From Latrodectus hesperus (lineage: Eukaryota > Arthropoda > Arachnida > Araneae > Theridiidae): 64,000 nt of DNA. Under the pieces are notes generated by a model, which searched no databases, was not told the origin of the DNA, and saw nothing but the letters and a program-made list of their open reading frames with translations. Of this stretch, positions 1 to 13,346 are shown piece after piece. Where the stretch lies: the NCBI GenBank assembly GCA_037975125.1, contig CM075853.1, forward strand, positions 96,249,043-96,313,042, in the 5' to 3' direction. A program made the translations under genes and the position numbers. How positions within the stretch are numbered: position 1 is the stretch's first letter; each line of letters begins with the position of its first letter.

Positions 1-1629
1 AAATCAAAGAGAGAGGAATAATTCAAAGTTGACGAAGCTATTAAAGATTAGAAACACAGAGAGAGAGAGAGAGAGAGAGAGAAATGCAAATATATAAAAT
101 TTGTTAATGATGTTTTTCAATTTCATTATAAGTTTCATAAATTAATCTTTGGGATCCATACTTAAGCTGCTAAATTATTGCTTGGAACATATTTAGGTAA
201 AATTCAAGTATGAAAATTCAAATAACTGATTTATGAATTTTTTTGCCAAATTCAATGTCCCTTAATATTAAAAATATTATCCCCCTTAAATATTAAAAAC
301 ATTATATACTTAAAAAAATAATTTATTATTTTTTATTAATAAAAATCTTTTTTTTCAAATTTTCTACATATTTAATAATGATTCAAAACCTATAACATCA
401 TTAGCCATTATAAGTTTACAAGGTGTTGATGGTATATGAAAATTATATTAAAAATATTTTTTAATATAAAAAAATAAAAATATAAAAAAATTATATTATC
501 AAAATTCTACGTTATAGTGTACTGCCAAATTAGAGGTTCTAGGTTTGAATCAAACCCCACATGCCCATAGTAAACTGATGCTGCTTTTCTGCATACACAT
601 TCGCCATCTATATTATGGCCATGAGAACAACGCTTAAATGGCTGCTAAAAACAAATCAAGCCTCAAAATTCTATGATGTAACAAATAATAGTAAAATTTT
701 TAAATAGCTTGATTTATTTCCTCAAATTTTAATAAAAAATTATAAATATTAAATGAAAAATAGTATATATTTTTAAAATCACATAATGTAGCATATAACC
801 TGGAGAATTTTGTCACTTTAAGTTAAGGAAAGTTATAACAGTAATTATTTTGCCCGCTGTTAGATAAATTCGTCGGAATTCTTTTGATATTTTTTGCATA
901 AATAATGAGAAAAACTTGTTCCTTAAAAATTTCAACCAAGTTGGAAAAGCAAATGGAGAACTCTAGTTTTCAAATCAGCAGTTAGCGAGTTCATTTCTCA
1001 TTTGCATGATTCCCCGTACGCTAAAATAGACACTAAAATAAAACGAAAATTGAAACATTTTATAGATTTCAGTTCAGGTTGGATTAATTTAGGTTGAGTG
1101 TTTTATGACCATTTCATAAGACAACTGGAGTATATGGAAGAAAAACTAATGTTATTGGGTGATTTAATTTCTAGCATCAGAAATAATCTAGGAAATATAA
1201 AAAAATAGTGTGGTTCTCAGTACAGTGTATGATTTTATACCGTTTTGTCACTCTAAATGTAAATAAGAACTTCTTCATCTTCCGTATTCGCTGAACATTT
1301 ATGGAAGTGATTATTGACTGTCACTTTCTATTGTAACTTGTTGAGAAACAAGATATTCTCGTGATGCTTAATATCTCAAATATTAAGTAGCGAAATAAGC
1401 ATAAATCAAGATAGTAAAAAATGATAGCAACTAATAATAAAAATGAAATGATGTTATTTTAAGTTATTGGACTTTTTAATCTTCCTTGACCCTGTTGGTG
1501 TAACTTGTCCTAGTTTAGACTTTGCGCCATGAAACAAAGCTAACCAACCAACCTCCCTCACTTTTATAAAAGATAATTCAATTAAGAAAGATCCAGTTAT
1601 CATATATACTCGCACTAATTAATACACAC
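1..1629. other. AT-rich non-coding DNA, no gene seen
   Basis: Strongly AT-rich sequence with stops in all frames. It holds a short (GA)n tract at about 57-82. A box-B-like GGTTTGAATC stretch near 552 could be a worn SINE fragment, but no matching box A or target duplication was found. No coding or RNA gene is supported. Confidence 0.6.
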
Positions 1630-1639
1630 ACTTATGAAT

Positions 1640-2700
1640 ATTGAAAATAACTCATCGAGAAGGAAGCATTGTATTGAAATAAAATTTGGTATACATAATG
1701 ATGCAGATGGGAGATTCACTTAATCCCAAAATTAAGACAATTAAAACAAATACAGTGTGTACAATTGAACAAAAAAACAACACAACTTCAGTAGCGTTTG
1801 GACCATCTCTTGCTGCTATGCATAATGAAACATAGCCTAGCATTCAGTTGATCAGACGTCTTTTGTTATCCTGCAGCAGATAGGCTCACAAATCTTGTAC
1901 AGTCATTTCTAAACCATTTACAGAGTGACACGAAAGCATCTCGAATTTCAATTTGTCCCACACATACTATATGGCAGACAAATAAGGGAAGTGGAATGAC
2001 CATAGAAGGGTTGCACTTGACGTAGGAAGTTTTGAGTACCTTGAGATGTATGAGGATGAGCATCATCTTACTGGAAATTACCCCAAGGATTCCATTTAGA
2101 AAAAGTCCAACATAGGATCGAAGAATGTCATCTACATAACGCTGATCCATTAAGGTTCCACCAACCACAATTAGAATGAACAGGCACATGTCATAGATTA
2201 TGGCTCTCTAGAACCATTAAACCTGCTGTGCATGCAGTGTGTCATGCAGTAGCATGGGTTGTATTGTACCGCTCATCAGGACATCTTCACACATACGAGG
2301 TTATCATGTGTTCCCAAACCATCATTTAAAAACCATGTTTTTGTAACCTTTCCACATCGATCTCCCTTAACGCCATTATAGGCGGTGTCGACAGTGTTTC
2401 AGTATTAATGTTGGCAGGCGAAAAAGGCGTTTGGATTGCATATTTTCTTCCACAAAGCGTCTAGAAATTATCTGAGGAACAACTAGCACTCCTACTTGAG
2501 TTTGTATCATTGAAGGAGTCACTGTGGGTTCTCCGACCACTTGATTTGCGATCCTTCTATTCACTCGCCTCGTCGTCTTCCGGATAGCTCCAAATCTGGT
2601 ACATCTCGTGTGGGTATCCTCTTGTCCTTACTGTTCCTAACATGATCTGATGGGGCACTCTGAATAATCCATTCTGCTAGCAACACATATCAGTTGACGC
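1640..2700 (-). pseudogene. Decayed Tc1-like transposase (Tc1/mariner DNA transposon remnant)
   Basis: Minus-strand fragments in at least two frames read as a Tc1-family transposase. The segment at 2564-2376 (NRRIANQVVGEPT, then MIQTQVGV, SRRFVEEN, QSKR) resembles the helix-turn-helix/linker part. The segment at 2189-1866 contains LMDQRYVDDILR and VGLFLNGILG, the stretch that normally precedes the second catalytic aspartate. A final piece near 1843-1790 resembles the usual C-terminus (CIAARDGP). Frameshifts and stops separate the pieces, and the catalytic QDNA motif is shifted out of frame, so the gene is dead. Terminal inverted repeats were not located, so the limits are approximate. The family call rests on recalled similarity, not on a search. 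Confidence 0.75.
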
Positions 2701-2944
2701 AACAGATTGACTACTAAAGGACACCGATCACGTTTCCTTTTTACACTTATTTCAGCCAAAGATTGCCATGTAAAATTTATCTGTGCGCGTTTTCAGGGAG
2801 TCTAACGTCCTACCAATTATATGGCATGGAGTAGAGCGGTGTTTGTCAGCACAGTTGTGAACTTCATCATTCAGAAGCGATCGTTAAGGTGTTGTCTGTA
2901 TTTAGAGGCTTCTGTCGGAAAAAACAAGTAATAGAGGTAATGGG

Positions 2945-3130
2945 GTCTCCATGGTCTATTGATAGGAGAGCGCTCTACACAATGGAAAATCTTGGGTTCG
3001 ATACTAGAGACTGCTGAACAAAGGGAGATGGATGCTGCTCATCTGCTTTCAGTATGAACTTCTGTCAAGTTAGGTGAGTAAAGATTTTCTATCTTGAGGG
3101 ACGTGAATAGGGATCACTGTCTATAAGAAG
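2945..3130 (+). repeat. tRNA-derived SINE-like element, degenerate
   Basis: A box-A-like stretch (TCTATTGATAGGAGAGCG, about 2955-2972) is followed some 25 bases later by a box-B-like GGGTTCGATAC (2994-3004). This is the spacing of an internal RNA polymerase III promoter in a tRNA-like head. The body that follows is more GC-rich than its surroundings. No clear target-site duplication was found, so the ends are estimates. Confidence 0.45.
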
Positions 3131-4038
3131 TCCTCTCGTAAAGCAATTTAAGTAGATGACACTAAAATGCTTCTTACAACAAATTTAGGCCGTTGGACTA
3201 ATCCCTACGGGATGTCAAAGTGATTGAGACAATATCACAGTAACTAACATAACATGAGAATTACAAGCCATGATGCTGTGTTTAACAACAAAATTTATCA
3301 AAATGAATTATTAGTTATGAAATTCACATAGTCTAATATGCAAAAAAAATTTTTTTAAGAAAAAAAAGAAACATATGACACAGAATTTTTCAATTTTGCA
3401 TTTCTAATTTTGAGAATACATTATTTAAATATTTTGCAATCGTTATTTTTTTCTGGTTCGAAAATTATTTTACAGCGGATTAGATGTTTACCGGAAAAAC
3501 GTGTCGAAGAAGAAACAAATCATACCAAGCTTGAAGCAGTGAACAATACCAAGAGAGACCTTGAAATAACGAGAAGCACACTCCGCTATTCCGGGCAATT
3601 TTTTCGGTTACGGTTAGCGAAGAGGAAATCCCATATGAAATTATAAAATCCCCCTCGGTATTGAATAACATTTCTTACACGACATTGGATTAAATCTATG
3701 GCCGGATTCAGGGATGAAGTTCTTCAGGAGGTAGGGAGAATTATTGATGATAACTCAACATCATAACCCTAAATTATTTGTAATCAAATACACTCCTATG
3801 TATGCATATATATGAATACATATACACACACACATATATATAATTATATGTATCTATATATAACTAATAGTAAATTTTTATAAAAATTAGTCAAAAACCA
3901 AATGGAGAATAATACATTGAAAATAGAAAATATAGTAAACATATGGAGAAATGTTCAATGGTTAGTTTAAAAATTTCAAAGAAAATAGAATAAAGGAAAT
4001 TGGAATGAAGCATCAACATGGCCAGCTTCTTCAGTATA

Positions 4039-4041
<3 letters not shown>
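3131..4041. other. Non-coding AT-rich stretch
   Basis: No gene recognised. The open frame at 3410-3646 has no recognisable motif or coding signal. Mixed CA/TA simple sequence lies at about 3800-3860. Confidence 0.5.

Positions 4042-4122
<81 letters not shown>
4042..4122. repeat. (TA)n microsatellite
   Basis: Uninterrupted alternating TA for about 80 bases. The Tyr/Ile-repeat open frames across it are artefacts. Confidence 0.98.
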
Positions 4123-4125
<3 letters not shown>

Positions 4126-4585
4126 ATATACTGTTAGAAAAGGTTTCGTTACTTCAATAGCTCGATATCAAGCTCTAATGTGAAAGTTTATAATAATGTA
4201 AATTGTGGAAGTACATTTTATGCATTTAAAAATTAAACTCTTGATGTTTAATTTAAAAATTATGTGTATATGATGATATGTAATGTATGCTTGGTTGGTT
4301 TTAATAGTAGAAATTAGAAAATCTTCCTAAAAGAGTTAGTAAATAGTTTTTTAAAGTTGAAATAGGCTTTTTCTTTGAAACAAAGTACGTCAAATTCAAA
4401 GAGTACACTCAAATCACTCATAATTTTATAAAATTGCTATAAAAATAAACTAAAAATTTTCCAGGATACCTTTCGTTAAATTTGTTAATGTGTTAAAAAA
4501 TTCCATACTATTTTTTAAGAACTTCTAAAAACGTAAATATTTTTCTTCAAATATTCAGAGAAGGACATCAAATTATTCCATGTTA

Positions 4586-4587
<2 letters not shown>
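4123..4587. other. Non-coding AT-rich stretch
   Basis: Sits between two TA microsatellites. No coding or RNA signal seen. Confidence 0.5.

Positions 4588-4665
<78 letters not shown>
4588..4665. repeat. (TA)n microsatellite
   Basis: Uninterrupted TA dinucleotide repeat of about 78 bases. Confidence 0.98.
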
Positions 4666-4668
<3 letters not shown>

Positions 4669-4778
4669 GTAAGTTTTAATAAAAATCTGCAATAATAGTA
4701 TTTAGTTATACCACATAATGTTGAAATGAATGCTTCAAACGATGATATATATCGAATTTCACAACATTCACTTCACTT

Positions 4779-5290
4779 ATGCAATCGGACATTTTAGTTG
4801 AGAGAGGGGAGAGCGAAAATATGACAAGAACTACAGGGAGGACACGCTGCAAAGGAAACGCATATCGTTTGTCGAATGCACCTGTACCTTCTGGTTCAAG
4901 GTCAAAATGGAATCAACCTGCTCTCTCGGTGGTTTACCGTAGTCAAAGACGGACGGACGGAGGCTCCGTTTCCTGTTTCCGGTACTCGACGGTTGGTCGG
5001 TTCGCGGGGGTGCAGTAACAGGGAAAACATTCTACAAAATCAAACACCAAAGGACTGTATTTCCTGTCGGTGCTGAGAAAAAATTGAAAGAAGTTAAGGA
5101 ACGCGACTGACCACCATTAAAAAAGAAAAAAAAATTGTCAATAGTTGCGAACACGCTCAGAAGGAAGTTATTTTTTACCTCTGACTCACTTGAGGTGAAA
5201 CATTCCTAGCTTTACAATCATTCGAAACCAGCTCCGCACCTCGTACATCACCGCGGCACGCGATGTAAGCAAATTAATATACAAACGCTG
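4779..5290. other. GC- and CpG-richer island of unknown nature
   Basis: About 500 bases markedly richer in G, C and CpG than the flanks (for example GACGGACGGACGGAGG near 4952 and CACCGCGGCACGCGATG near 5249). Two overlapping open frames of 79 and 66 codons fall here, but neither shows a known motif. It could be a promoter-like island, a worn exon or an old transposon. I cannot choose between these from sequence alone. Confidence 0.35.
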
Positions 5291-6130
5291 TCTTTCGCAA
5301 TACTAAGCTTTTTGGCCTATGAACTGTATTGCAAAATACTAGTGCTAACTTTACCACTTAACCGGTGGTGGTAGGTAAATAAAATCTAAAAATTCGATAT
5401 GAGTAATTTTTTAAATAAAATATGAGAGTTAATGATATTTTAATATTACGATAAAATTTCATGCTGAAGACGACTTTTTTCCGAACTTTTTTATGTAATA
5501 AATATAAAGGAAATAAATGTTAAATACTTGCCCTGTTTATATTAAATTCTTTTACTAATGAACTCTCGGTATTGCAAAAATATTATAGACAAAGTGTTGG
5601 AAGAAAAATCAGATTTTGAAATTTCACTTGTGTTTGGAAATTTTAAAATATGGTGTAGGGAAAATAATCAATAATTATTCTTTTTTATTCTCACGAATTC
5701 CATTGCAAAATATCTATGCTTCATTCGCTGGAAAAAATAAAAGAATCTTTAATGCATTTTAATGTTAATTTAATGTTAGTTAAAATTTTAAAAATTGATG
5801 CAAACAAATTGAAAATATTTGTCAAATTTATATTAAGCTCTTTGATTTGTGAGATGCATTTGAAAAATATTTGCGTATGAATTGGCGGAGACAAATAAAA
5901 TATTTAAATTTGTGATACACAGATTTAAGATTTGATGTAAATAAATTATAATGAAAATACTTTTCCCTGACATGTGCTGAGCTTTTTAATTGGAGTTTTT
6001 CACTGTAAAATATTTGTGCATCAGTGGTGGGAAGAAAATAAAATTTTGTCAATTGGGAAAAAATTTTAAAATACGATGTAAATAAATTATTATATAAATA
6101 TTTACGGCGTAACACTAAGCTCTTTTGCTT
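5285..6130. repeat. Degenerate tandem array, monomer about 135-150 bp
   Basis: A motif of the form 'attgcaaaatatttgtgcat', followed by a run like 'gaaaaaataaaa' and 'gatgtaaataaatt', recurs with diverged copies starting near 5540, 5690, 5835, 5980 and 6110, plus an earlier partial copy near 5300. Spacing is mostly 135-147 bases. A 95-codon minus-strand open frame (6115-5828) repeats on itself (NLFTS occurs twice) because it reads across two monomers, so it is not taken as a gene. Confidence 0.55.
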
Positions 6131-7627
<1,497 letters not shown>

Positions 7628-7946
7628 AAATACATACTGAATTATATTTAATAAATTAAATGCAGATGTTTCAATATTCTTGCCTTTCGTTAGATCTTAG
7701 CATAACATTTAAAAATAAATATATTCAGAAATTCCTATTGTTATAAAAATAGTTGTAATGGGTTCTTCACACCTTTAGCGTCACTGCTATTTATATTTAC
7801 ATTTCAATATATAAATTTATTCAGTTATTTTTGGGTCAAATATTTCTTTTGCAATTTTCTTTTACAAGCGAAATACCAATGCTGTAAAGATCACCACTAA
7901 CTCAACCGAGTGAATTTCTCCATCTTCTTTACTCAAAACTATCTTT

Positions 7947-8188
7947 ACATTACTGATTATCCGTTTGGGTTTGAGGGACTCTCCAATCTGCCCTTTTTGC
8001 GGACTAGAGGATATGACTGGTGACCACCTTTTCACTTGCCCTGGACTTTCGGACGTCGCAGATAGAAATTCTGCGGAAGATGACTTTTCATTCACCTCAA
8101 GATTGTATTGGGCTGCCCGACAGAGACTGATGGTTGAAAAACCAAGGTCGGGCGTAGGATAAAAAAAAAAAAAACATTACTGATTATC
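7947..8188 (+). mobile_element. 5'-truncated non-LTR retrotransposon (LINE) 3' end with poly(A) and TSD
   Basis: A 212-bp insert (7962-8173) lies between two copies of the 15-base sequence ACATTACTGATTATC (7947-7961 and 8174-8188), a target-site duplication. The insert encodes a C-terminal zinc-knuckle-like segment CPFCGLEDMTGDHLFTCPGL, as found at the C-terminus of several non-LTR retrotransposon polyproteins. The frame runs on to SGVG and a stop at 8160-8162, immediately followed by poly(A). Duplication, truncation and A-tail are the signature of LINE target-primed reverse transcription. Only the last ~65 codons remain, so the copy is inactive. The exact clade is not decidable here. Confidence 0.88.
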
Positions 8189-9979
8189 TCTGGTATATTT
8201 TTCAGTGCATTTCCTTTCTCAAATTCGCTCAGGCTTATACAAATTTTAATTAATCTTTAAATTTAGAAATGATTTTATTAATTTTTTAATTTCTCCTAGC
8301 CAATTTCCTCATCGTCTGAATAAAATTGTTTTTATTTATTTTCCATTGCAAATTCGTTTTATAACTCTGGAAAAATCTTATATATTTTTTTTATAAAATT
8401 CTCAAAATTGGAATAAAATGTAGCTAACATTATTTCTAAAATTCCGACTATTTTGTTGAATCCTAACTACATTACAATGGCAAACGGAATTAAATATTTA
8501 ATATTTATGTTTTATTAATAATTTTAAAAGTTATTTTCATTATTTTATTTCTTAATGTCACAAAGCATATATTTAAAACAAAAGAGGATCAACTAACAAC
8601 TATTACGTATTTTATAATTAAGATGCTTAACATCAAAAGTAAAAATATATAAGAAACACGAGCAAGAAATTATAATCTAATTATCAAATAATAATTCAAA
8701 TATAATCTATATATTATATCTTTTTTGGATGGTAATTTGTCTTAAAGGGAACACACACATGATAACTAGAAATTAAACATACGATTAAATTTATATTAGA
8801 CTGAAATCAATGCAACGAAAAATACAAAATGCGTGCTATAGATACTTATCTCCATAAAGTTGACAATCAATCTCACAACATCAAATATCTCTTGATTTAA
8901 AATCAAGAATAATTTGGTTTTGGTATTAATCAGTTAGTAAGATCAACACCTGAGTTGGTGCATACCTTTAATATGATTTAATTGAGAAATATTAAGTCCT
9001 ACGAATATTTAATGAGAATACTTTATTAAAATAGCTGCTTTTAAACTACTAAAAACATTAAATGTGGTCATTACTTCTAACAATTGTCACTCCTCATCCT
9101 TAAATCACAAGCACGATAAGCGACTATACAATCTCCCTTTTAAACACTGTATACCTGATCACTTGTTGAGGAAAGTTGTTTTTCTCATAGCTAGAAAGTT
9201 AGTCCCGCTGCCCTCTCTTACTCGATAGAAATCCCGAAGGTCCAATTTCTTCGACTGACATAGCATTGTGAGAGGAACAGTCGCTTTACCAACATTAAAA
9301 CTAATTATAATATTTAGAAAATTCAACTAACAGAAATATATTTCAAACCTATCATAAGTACCCAATTCTATACACAGTCATTTTCTTGTATTACTTAACT
9401 TAGAAATTCAAATATTAATGGTCTTCAAATCACTTTGCAACTTCAGTAAAAATATAATTCCAATGATACAAAATAAGTTCCCTTAAGAAAAACCTCATTT
9501 AAGAATGTTAAGCAAAAACTATTTGGGAATTATAAAATTATAATTACAATATTATAAAAATATAAATAAAGCTAGAAAAAGTTGAATAACTAAATTTTGA
9601 AGACTGAGAAAATTTACCGTATGATATAAAAATATATGGTTCAAAAGAATTTTACGTATAACACATGAGACACCCATGGTGATAGTTTTCAAACTTATTG
9701 ATAAACTTTTAAATGATATTTTATGGTTATTCCCATAAAAATAAAAAAATATTTAACTAGAAACATATAGCTAGAAAGCTTGTAGCTGTTGTAAACTTTA
9801 AAATCCTAACTGTTTTAATCTTCATAACGGACTTTTTATATGTATAATAAACTACATTCATCTGCCACAAGATAAAAATATGAAGCGTAAAAGTAATTAT
9901 GAAATATAATTATGATAAGAAATGAGAAAGAAAATCAAGCAGCCATTCACACAAATGTGTAAGTAAAGAGAATAAATGC
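8189..9979. other. Non-coding AT-rich stretch
   Basis: No recognisable gene or element. A slightly less AT-rich patch at about 9120-9290 has no identifiable content. Confidence 0.5.
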
Positions 9980-10164
9980 ACTACAGTAGTAAGAGCCCCA
10001 CTACCAGAGGCGGAAGTGCCACGCCCCCTTGGGGGTCATGTGACTTCCGGTTTTCTCGTGTAAGAGTACGAGGGTATTTTGAGGGGGCGTGTCACTTGAC
10101 TTATACGAGGCAGAAGGAAGAAACAACTCAACAATGGGGGTTTTTGGAGGGGGTAGCAGATTTG

Positions 10165-10172
10165 TGACGTCA
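10165..10172. promoter_or_regulatory. Perfect CRE palindrome TGACGTCA
   Basis: The full 8-base palindrome bound by CREB/ATF bZIP factors. A chance match is possible, but it lies in a non-AT-rich repeat that also holds a CTCF-like motif. Confidence 0.3.
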
Positions 10173-10245
10173 TGCCTCGTGTAAGAGTATGGGGGTATTT
10201 TATGTGGTGTCATCAAGATGTTAGTTTCGGAATGGAGTGTTTTAT

Positions 10246-10260
10246 AGCGCCATCTAGTGT
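10246..10260 (-). promoter_or_regulatory. CTCF-like motif
   Basis: On the minus strand the sequence reads ACACTAGATGGCGCT. This agrees at 13 of 14 positions with the CTCF core consensus as I recall it (CCASYAGRKGGCRS). Binding is not shown. The motif could be a passenger of the repeat it sits in. Confidence 0.35.
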
Positions 10261-10524
10261 TTAAATGAGAAAATAAAATTATTTTGGGAAAACAATTTTT
10301 TAGAAATTGGCCTGAGGACCGAACTGCGGCTCTATTCAACATAAGAAAAAAAAATTTATAAGAAATGTCCAGCAGTGGTTAGATGTTTCAATCAATTGTG
10401 TATTGCAATGCCTTTCACCTTTTGTTCCATTGCAACCAAAAGAAATTTTTTTTCAATTATCTGATCGTTTATCAGTTATCTGTAGGTAATTCGATGCGGT
10501 CAGGTGAGAATGCTTTCTGTCGAA

Positions 10525-11024
10525 NNNNNNNNNNNNNNNNNNNNNNNNNNNNNNNNNNNNNNNNNNNNNNNNNNNNNNNNNNNNNNNNNNNNNNNNNNNN
10601 NNNNNNNNNNNNNNNNNNNNNNNNNNNNNNNNNNNNNNNNNNNNNNNNNNNNNNNNNNNNNNNNNNNNNNNNNNNNNNNNNNNNNNNNNNNNNNNNNNNN
10701 NNNNNNNNNNNNNNNNNNNNNNNNNNNNNNNNNNNNNNNNNNNNNNNNNNNNNNNNNNNNNNNNNNNNNNNNNNNNNNNNNNNNNNNNNNNNNNNNNNNN
10801 NNNNNNNNNNNNNNNNNNNNNNNNNNNNNNNNNNNNNNNNNNNNNNNNNNNNNNNNNNNNNNNNNNNNNNNNNNNNNNNNNNNNNNNNNNNNNNNNNNNN
10901 NNNNNNNNNNNNNNNNNNNNNNNNNNNNNNNNNNNNNNNNNNNNNNNNNNNNNNNNNNNNNNNNNNNNNNNNNNNNNNNNNNNNNNNNNNNNNNNNNNNN
11001 NNNNNNNNNNNNNNNNNNNNNNNN
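10525..11024. other. Assembly gap, 500 N
   Basis: Exactly 500 unresolved bases, the round number typical of a scaffolding placeholder, so the true gap length is unknown. The long open frames reported across it are artefacts of reading N as open. Confidence 0.99.
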
Positions 11025-12635
11025 TTGATCAAGAGGAAATAAATGATATATCGTTAATGGTAAATTTGTTTTAGGATGATGTATATTTAGATAGCAAAGG
11101 GGAGAGTTCATGAGCTGTGTTAGACATTAAAATATCCTCAAATGTAGCTATTATAATGATAATAAACCAATACTTCATTGTGTAACTATAGTATGATAAA
11201 AAAAATAATGTAAATCATATAGAGTTGTTTAGTTGCATAATATAAACGTACCCTAATGGATATATTTGTAGTAAATATCATACTTTGTAAAAACGAAATT
11301 TTCGTCAATTTTTATTCTGGTAAAATTTACAATAATTGAATAAAAATATGAGTGCTAAGTTTGTTTAATAATGAATAATTCTATTATTAATCTTGCAAAT
11401 CAGATGTGATATTTTGAAAATGCACAAGTATATTGTTTAAGCTAAGCAAGATATTTTAAAATAAAACATAAAAAACAGTCTTGTTTGATTTTTATGAGAG
11501 TTGTTTTCAAGACCATACCTTCTGTTTAGTTTCTGGTATTACTTTAACAATTAACCAGTTATTAGATTACATTTAATTGATCTTTCCTTTTATCTTATTT
11601 TAAATTTTCATTAAAATAAATGAATATTTGTTAGCTTTATTCATTTCTCTGTAAATGTGCCCAGTGATATTTATTTAATAATCTGTTCCAAAATTTAATT
11701 AGTACATCAAACTTTCCTTTTTAATAAGATATTGTAGTAATCAGTAATAGGGTAACCATTATATATTTAATAGTTGTGGAATGTATGTAGAAATTATTTT
11801 CCACATTTATAGACACTGACACAACATTGCAAAAGAAGCATATTATGGAAAAATATTTCATTTGAATTAATGTTTATGTATATAAAATTAAAATTTTTTT
11901 CCTCGAAATGACTGAAACAAGAATTACATTTATGATGCTATGAAATGTGTCATATCATATGCAGATATCTGATGAATACAAGTGCAGTTTTAGCTAAAGA
12001 GACATTTTTTACATAAGATTGACATTTCATCTTTTTCTATGAATTAGGAGTGTGGGGGGTGTAGAGAGATTTTTCTGAAAGACATCACTCAGTCTAGCAT
12101 ATCTGGAATGAACACTAGATATCGAACTATTGGGAATATATGCTAGATTGAGTTATCTGGAAATTTGTTAAAGCCGAATTTTATTGGAGTTTGTTAAATA
12201 TTCCAGACATACTGGCGAGTGTAAGCAATGAAAATTGTGATAAATTAATAAGAAAGGGTAAGGTAAGATGCATTTGTACCATAAGTATTCTTTCTGGAAA
12301 CGAAGTGTTTTACCTAATTTTAGTAAATTTAGATAGCTTTTAATGATGATGAATTGATAAAAACTGGTGTATATACTTAATTGTTTACTGAGAATGCTGA
12401 GCTTTGGCAGCATGACGAGGCATGAATTTCATTAATGTATGTAGGTATCATGTAAACCAAAAAAGATGAAGTTTTTAGGATACTCTAAAATTTCGAAACA
12501 TTGTGAAAATATTGGAAGTCAGTTTTATAGAACACAATGTGGAGTATCCTATATATGAAAAAATTTCGATAGTCAATTGAGGACGTTAGACTTAGTAAAT
12601 GACTCTTTTTGACTCACTTGATAAAAATTTCGAGT
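11025..12635. other. Non-coding AT-rich stretch
   Basis: No gene or element recognised. The minus-strand open frame at 12413-12168 lacks motifs. Confidence 0.5.
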
Positions 12636-13346
12636 GTCTAAAGCAGGGATGGGCAAACATTTTCGGTCACGTGCCATAAATCGAAAAAAAAAAATTGGCG
12701 GGCCAAGATAAATTTTTCTAAATTTTTGAAAACAATATACAGGTTTTACAATATAAGTATGTTAATGAGATGGGTGAAATTGCGATTTCTCATGTAAAAG
12801 TTCCTTATATTGAGGTTCAAAATAAGATGTATTGATTCTAAGTAACGAAGCTAATTGCTTATCTGTCAGTCTATTTCTGATATAATTCTTTCTAAGACTC
12901 ATAGTTGAAAACACTTGTTCACATGTGTAAAATGAAGGAAACATAGCTATGTTTTTCAGGGCTCGCTGGAGCTTAAAATGCGCAGTCTGCTACATGTGAG
13001 GTCTAATTCACCTATATTGCATTCCCATATTTCTGCTACCCCAGAAGGAGATAACGCTTGTTGCCCTTAGTTTACAGTTATAACTAACAAAGAACATCCA
13101 CTGTCTGTGCTTGCTATTTCCGTCGATTTGTGCTTTGTCGAACAAAAATCGAGTTAGTAGAAAGATCAGCAGTCCTTTGAAAAACGAGGGAAAAAAAACT
13201 AATATTTAAACAAAGTAGAAAAGGAGATAGATATGTAATATATAAATCATATTTTCTTTCAATTTCCGTCTTACCGACAAATTAAAATTCTATCCGCGGA
13301 CCGTAGTTGGCCAGTTGGACGTAGTTTGCTCATCCCTCGTCTAAAG
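12636..13346 (-). mobile_element. Internally deleted hAT DNA transposon with 8-bp TSD
   Basis: An 8-base duplication GTCTAAAG (12636-12643 and 13339-13346) brackets a 695-bp element whose ends are inverted: CAGGGATGGGCAAAC at the left, and the reverse complement of GTTTGCTCATCCCTC at the right. Eight-base duplications and CAGGG-type ends are characteristic of the hAT superfamily. Inside, a minus-strand frame (12944-12762) encodes YTCEQVFSTM, then RNRLTDKQLASLLRI, resembling the C-terminal dimerisation region of hAT transposases. The remainder of the transposase, including the catalytic residues, is absent, so the copy is non-autonomous. Confidence 0.88.
12762..12944 (-). pseudogene. hAT transposase C-terminal fragment
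   Basis: Sixty codons on the minus strand, ending at a stop close to the left terminal repeat. This is the expected place for the C-terminus of a hAT transposase. CEQVFSTM at residues 8-15 followed by LTDKQLASLLRI matches the dimerisation-domain pattern. It lacks all catalytic parts. Confidence 0.75.

Larger units (their letters stand above)
9985..10345. repeat. GC-rich repeat-like block with internal direct and inverted repeats
   Basis: This block stands out from its surroundings. A ~26-base unit beginning CTCGTGTAAGAGTACGAGGG is present at about 10055 and again, diverged, at about 10175. An imperfect inverted repeat pairs AGTGCCACGCCCCCTT (about 10013) with GAGGGGGCGTGTCACTT (about 10081). 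It also contains a perfect CRE-type TGACGTCA and a CTCF-like motif. The architecture suggests a transposon end or a regulatory repeat; no transposase coding is visible. A 113-codon minus-strand open frame across it has no recognised motif. Confidence 0.45.

Noticed and set aside
530..660. Possible SINE or tRNA fragment with GGTTTGAATC
   Set aside because: Only a box-B-like word; no box A, target duplication or body match found.
5828..6115. 95-codon minus-strand frame with internal repetition
   Set aside because: The repetition follows the ~140-bp DNA monomers, and the composition is that of AT-rich DNA with no known motif.
10383..11111. Four open frames of 174-219 codons
   Set aside because: They run across the 500-N gap and are open only because N was not read as stop.
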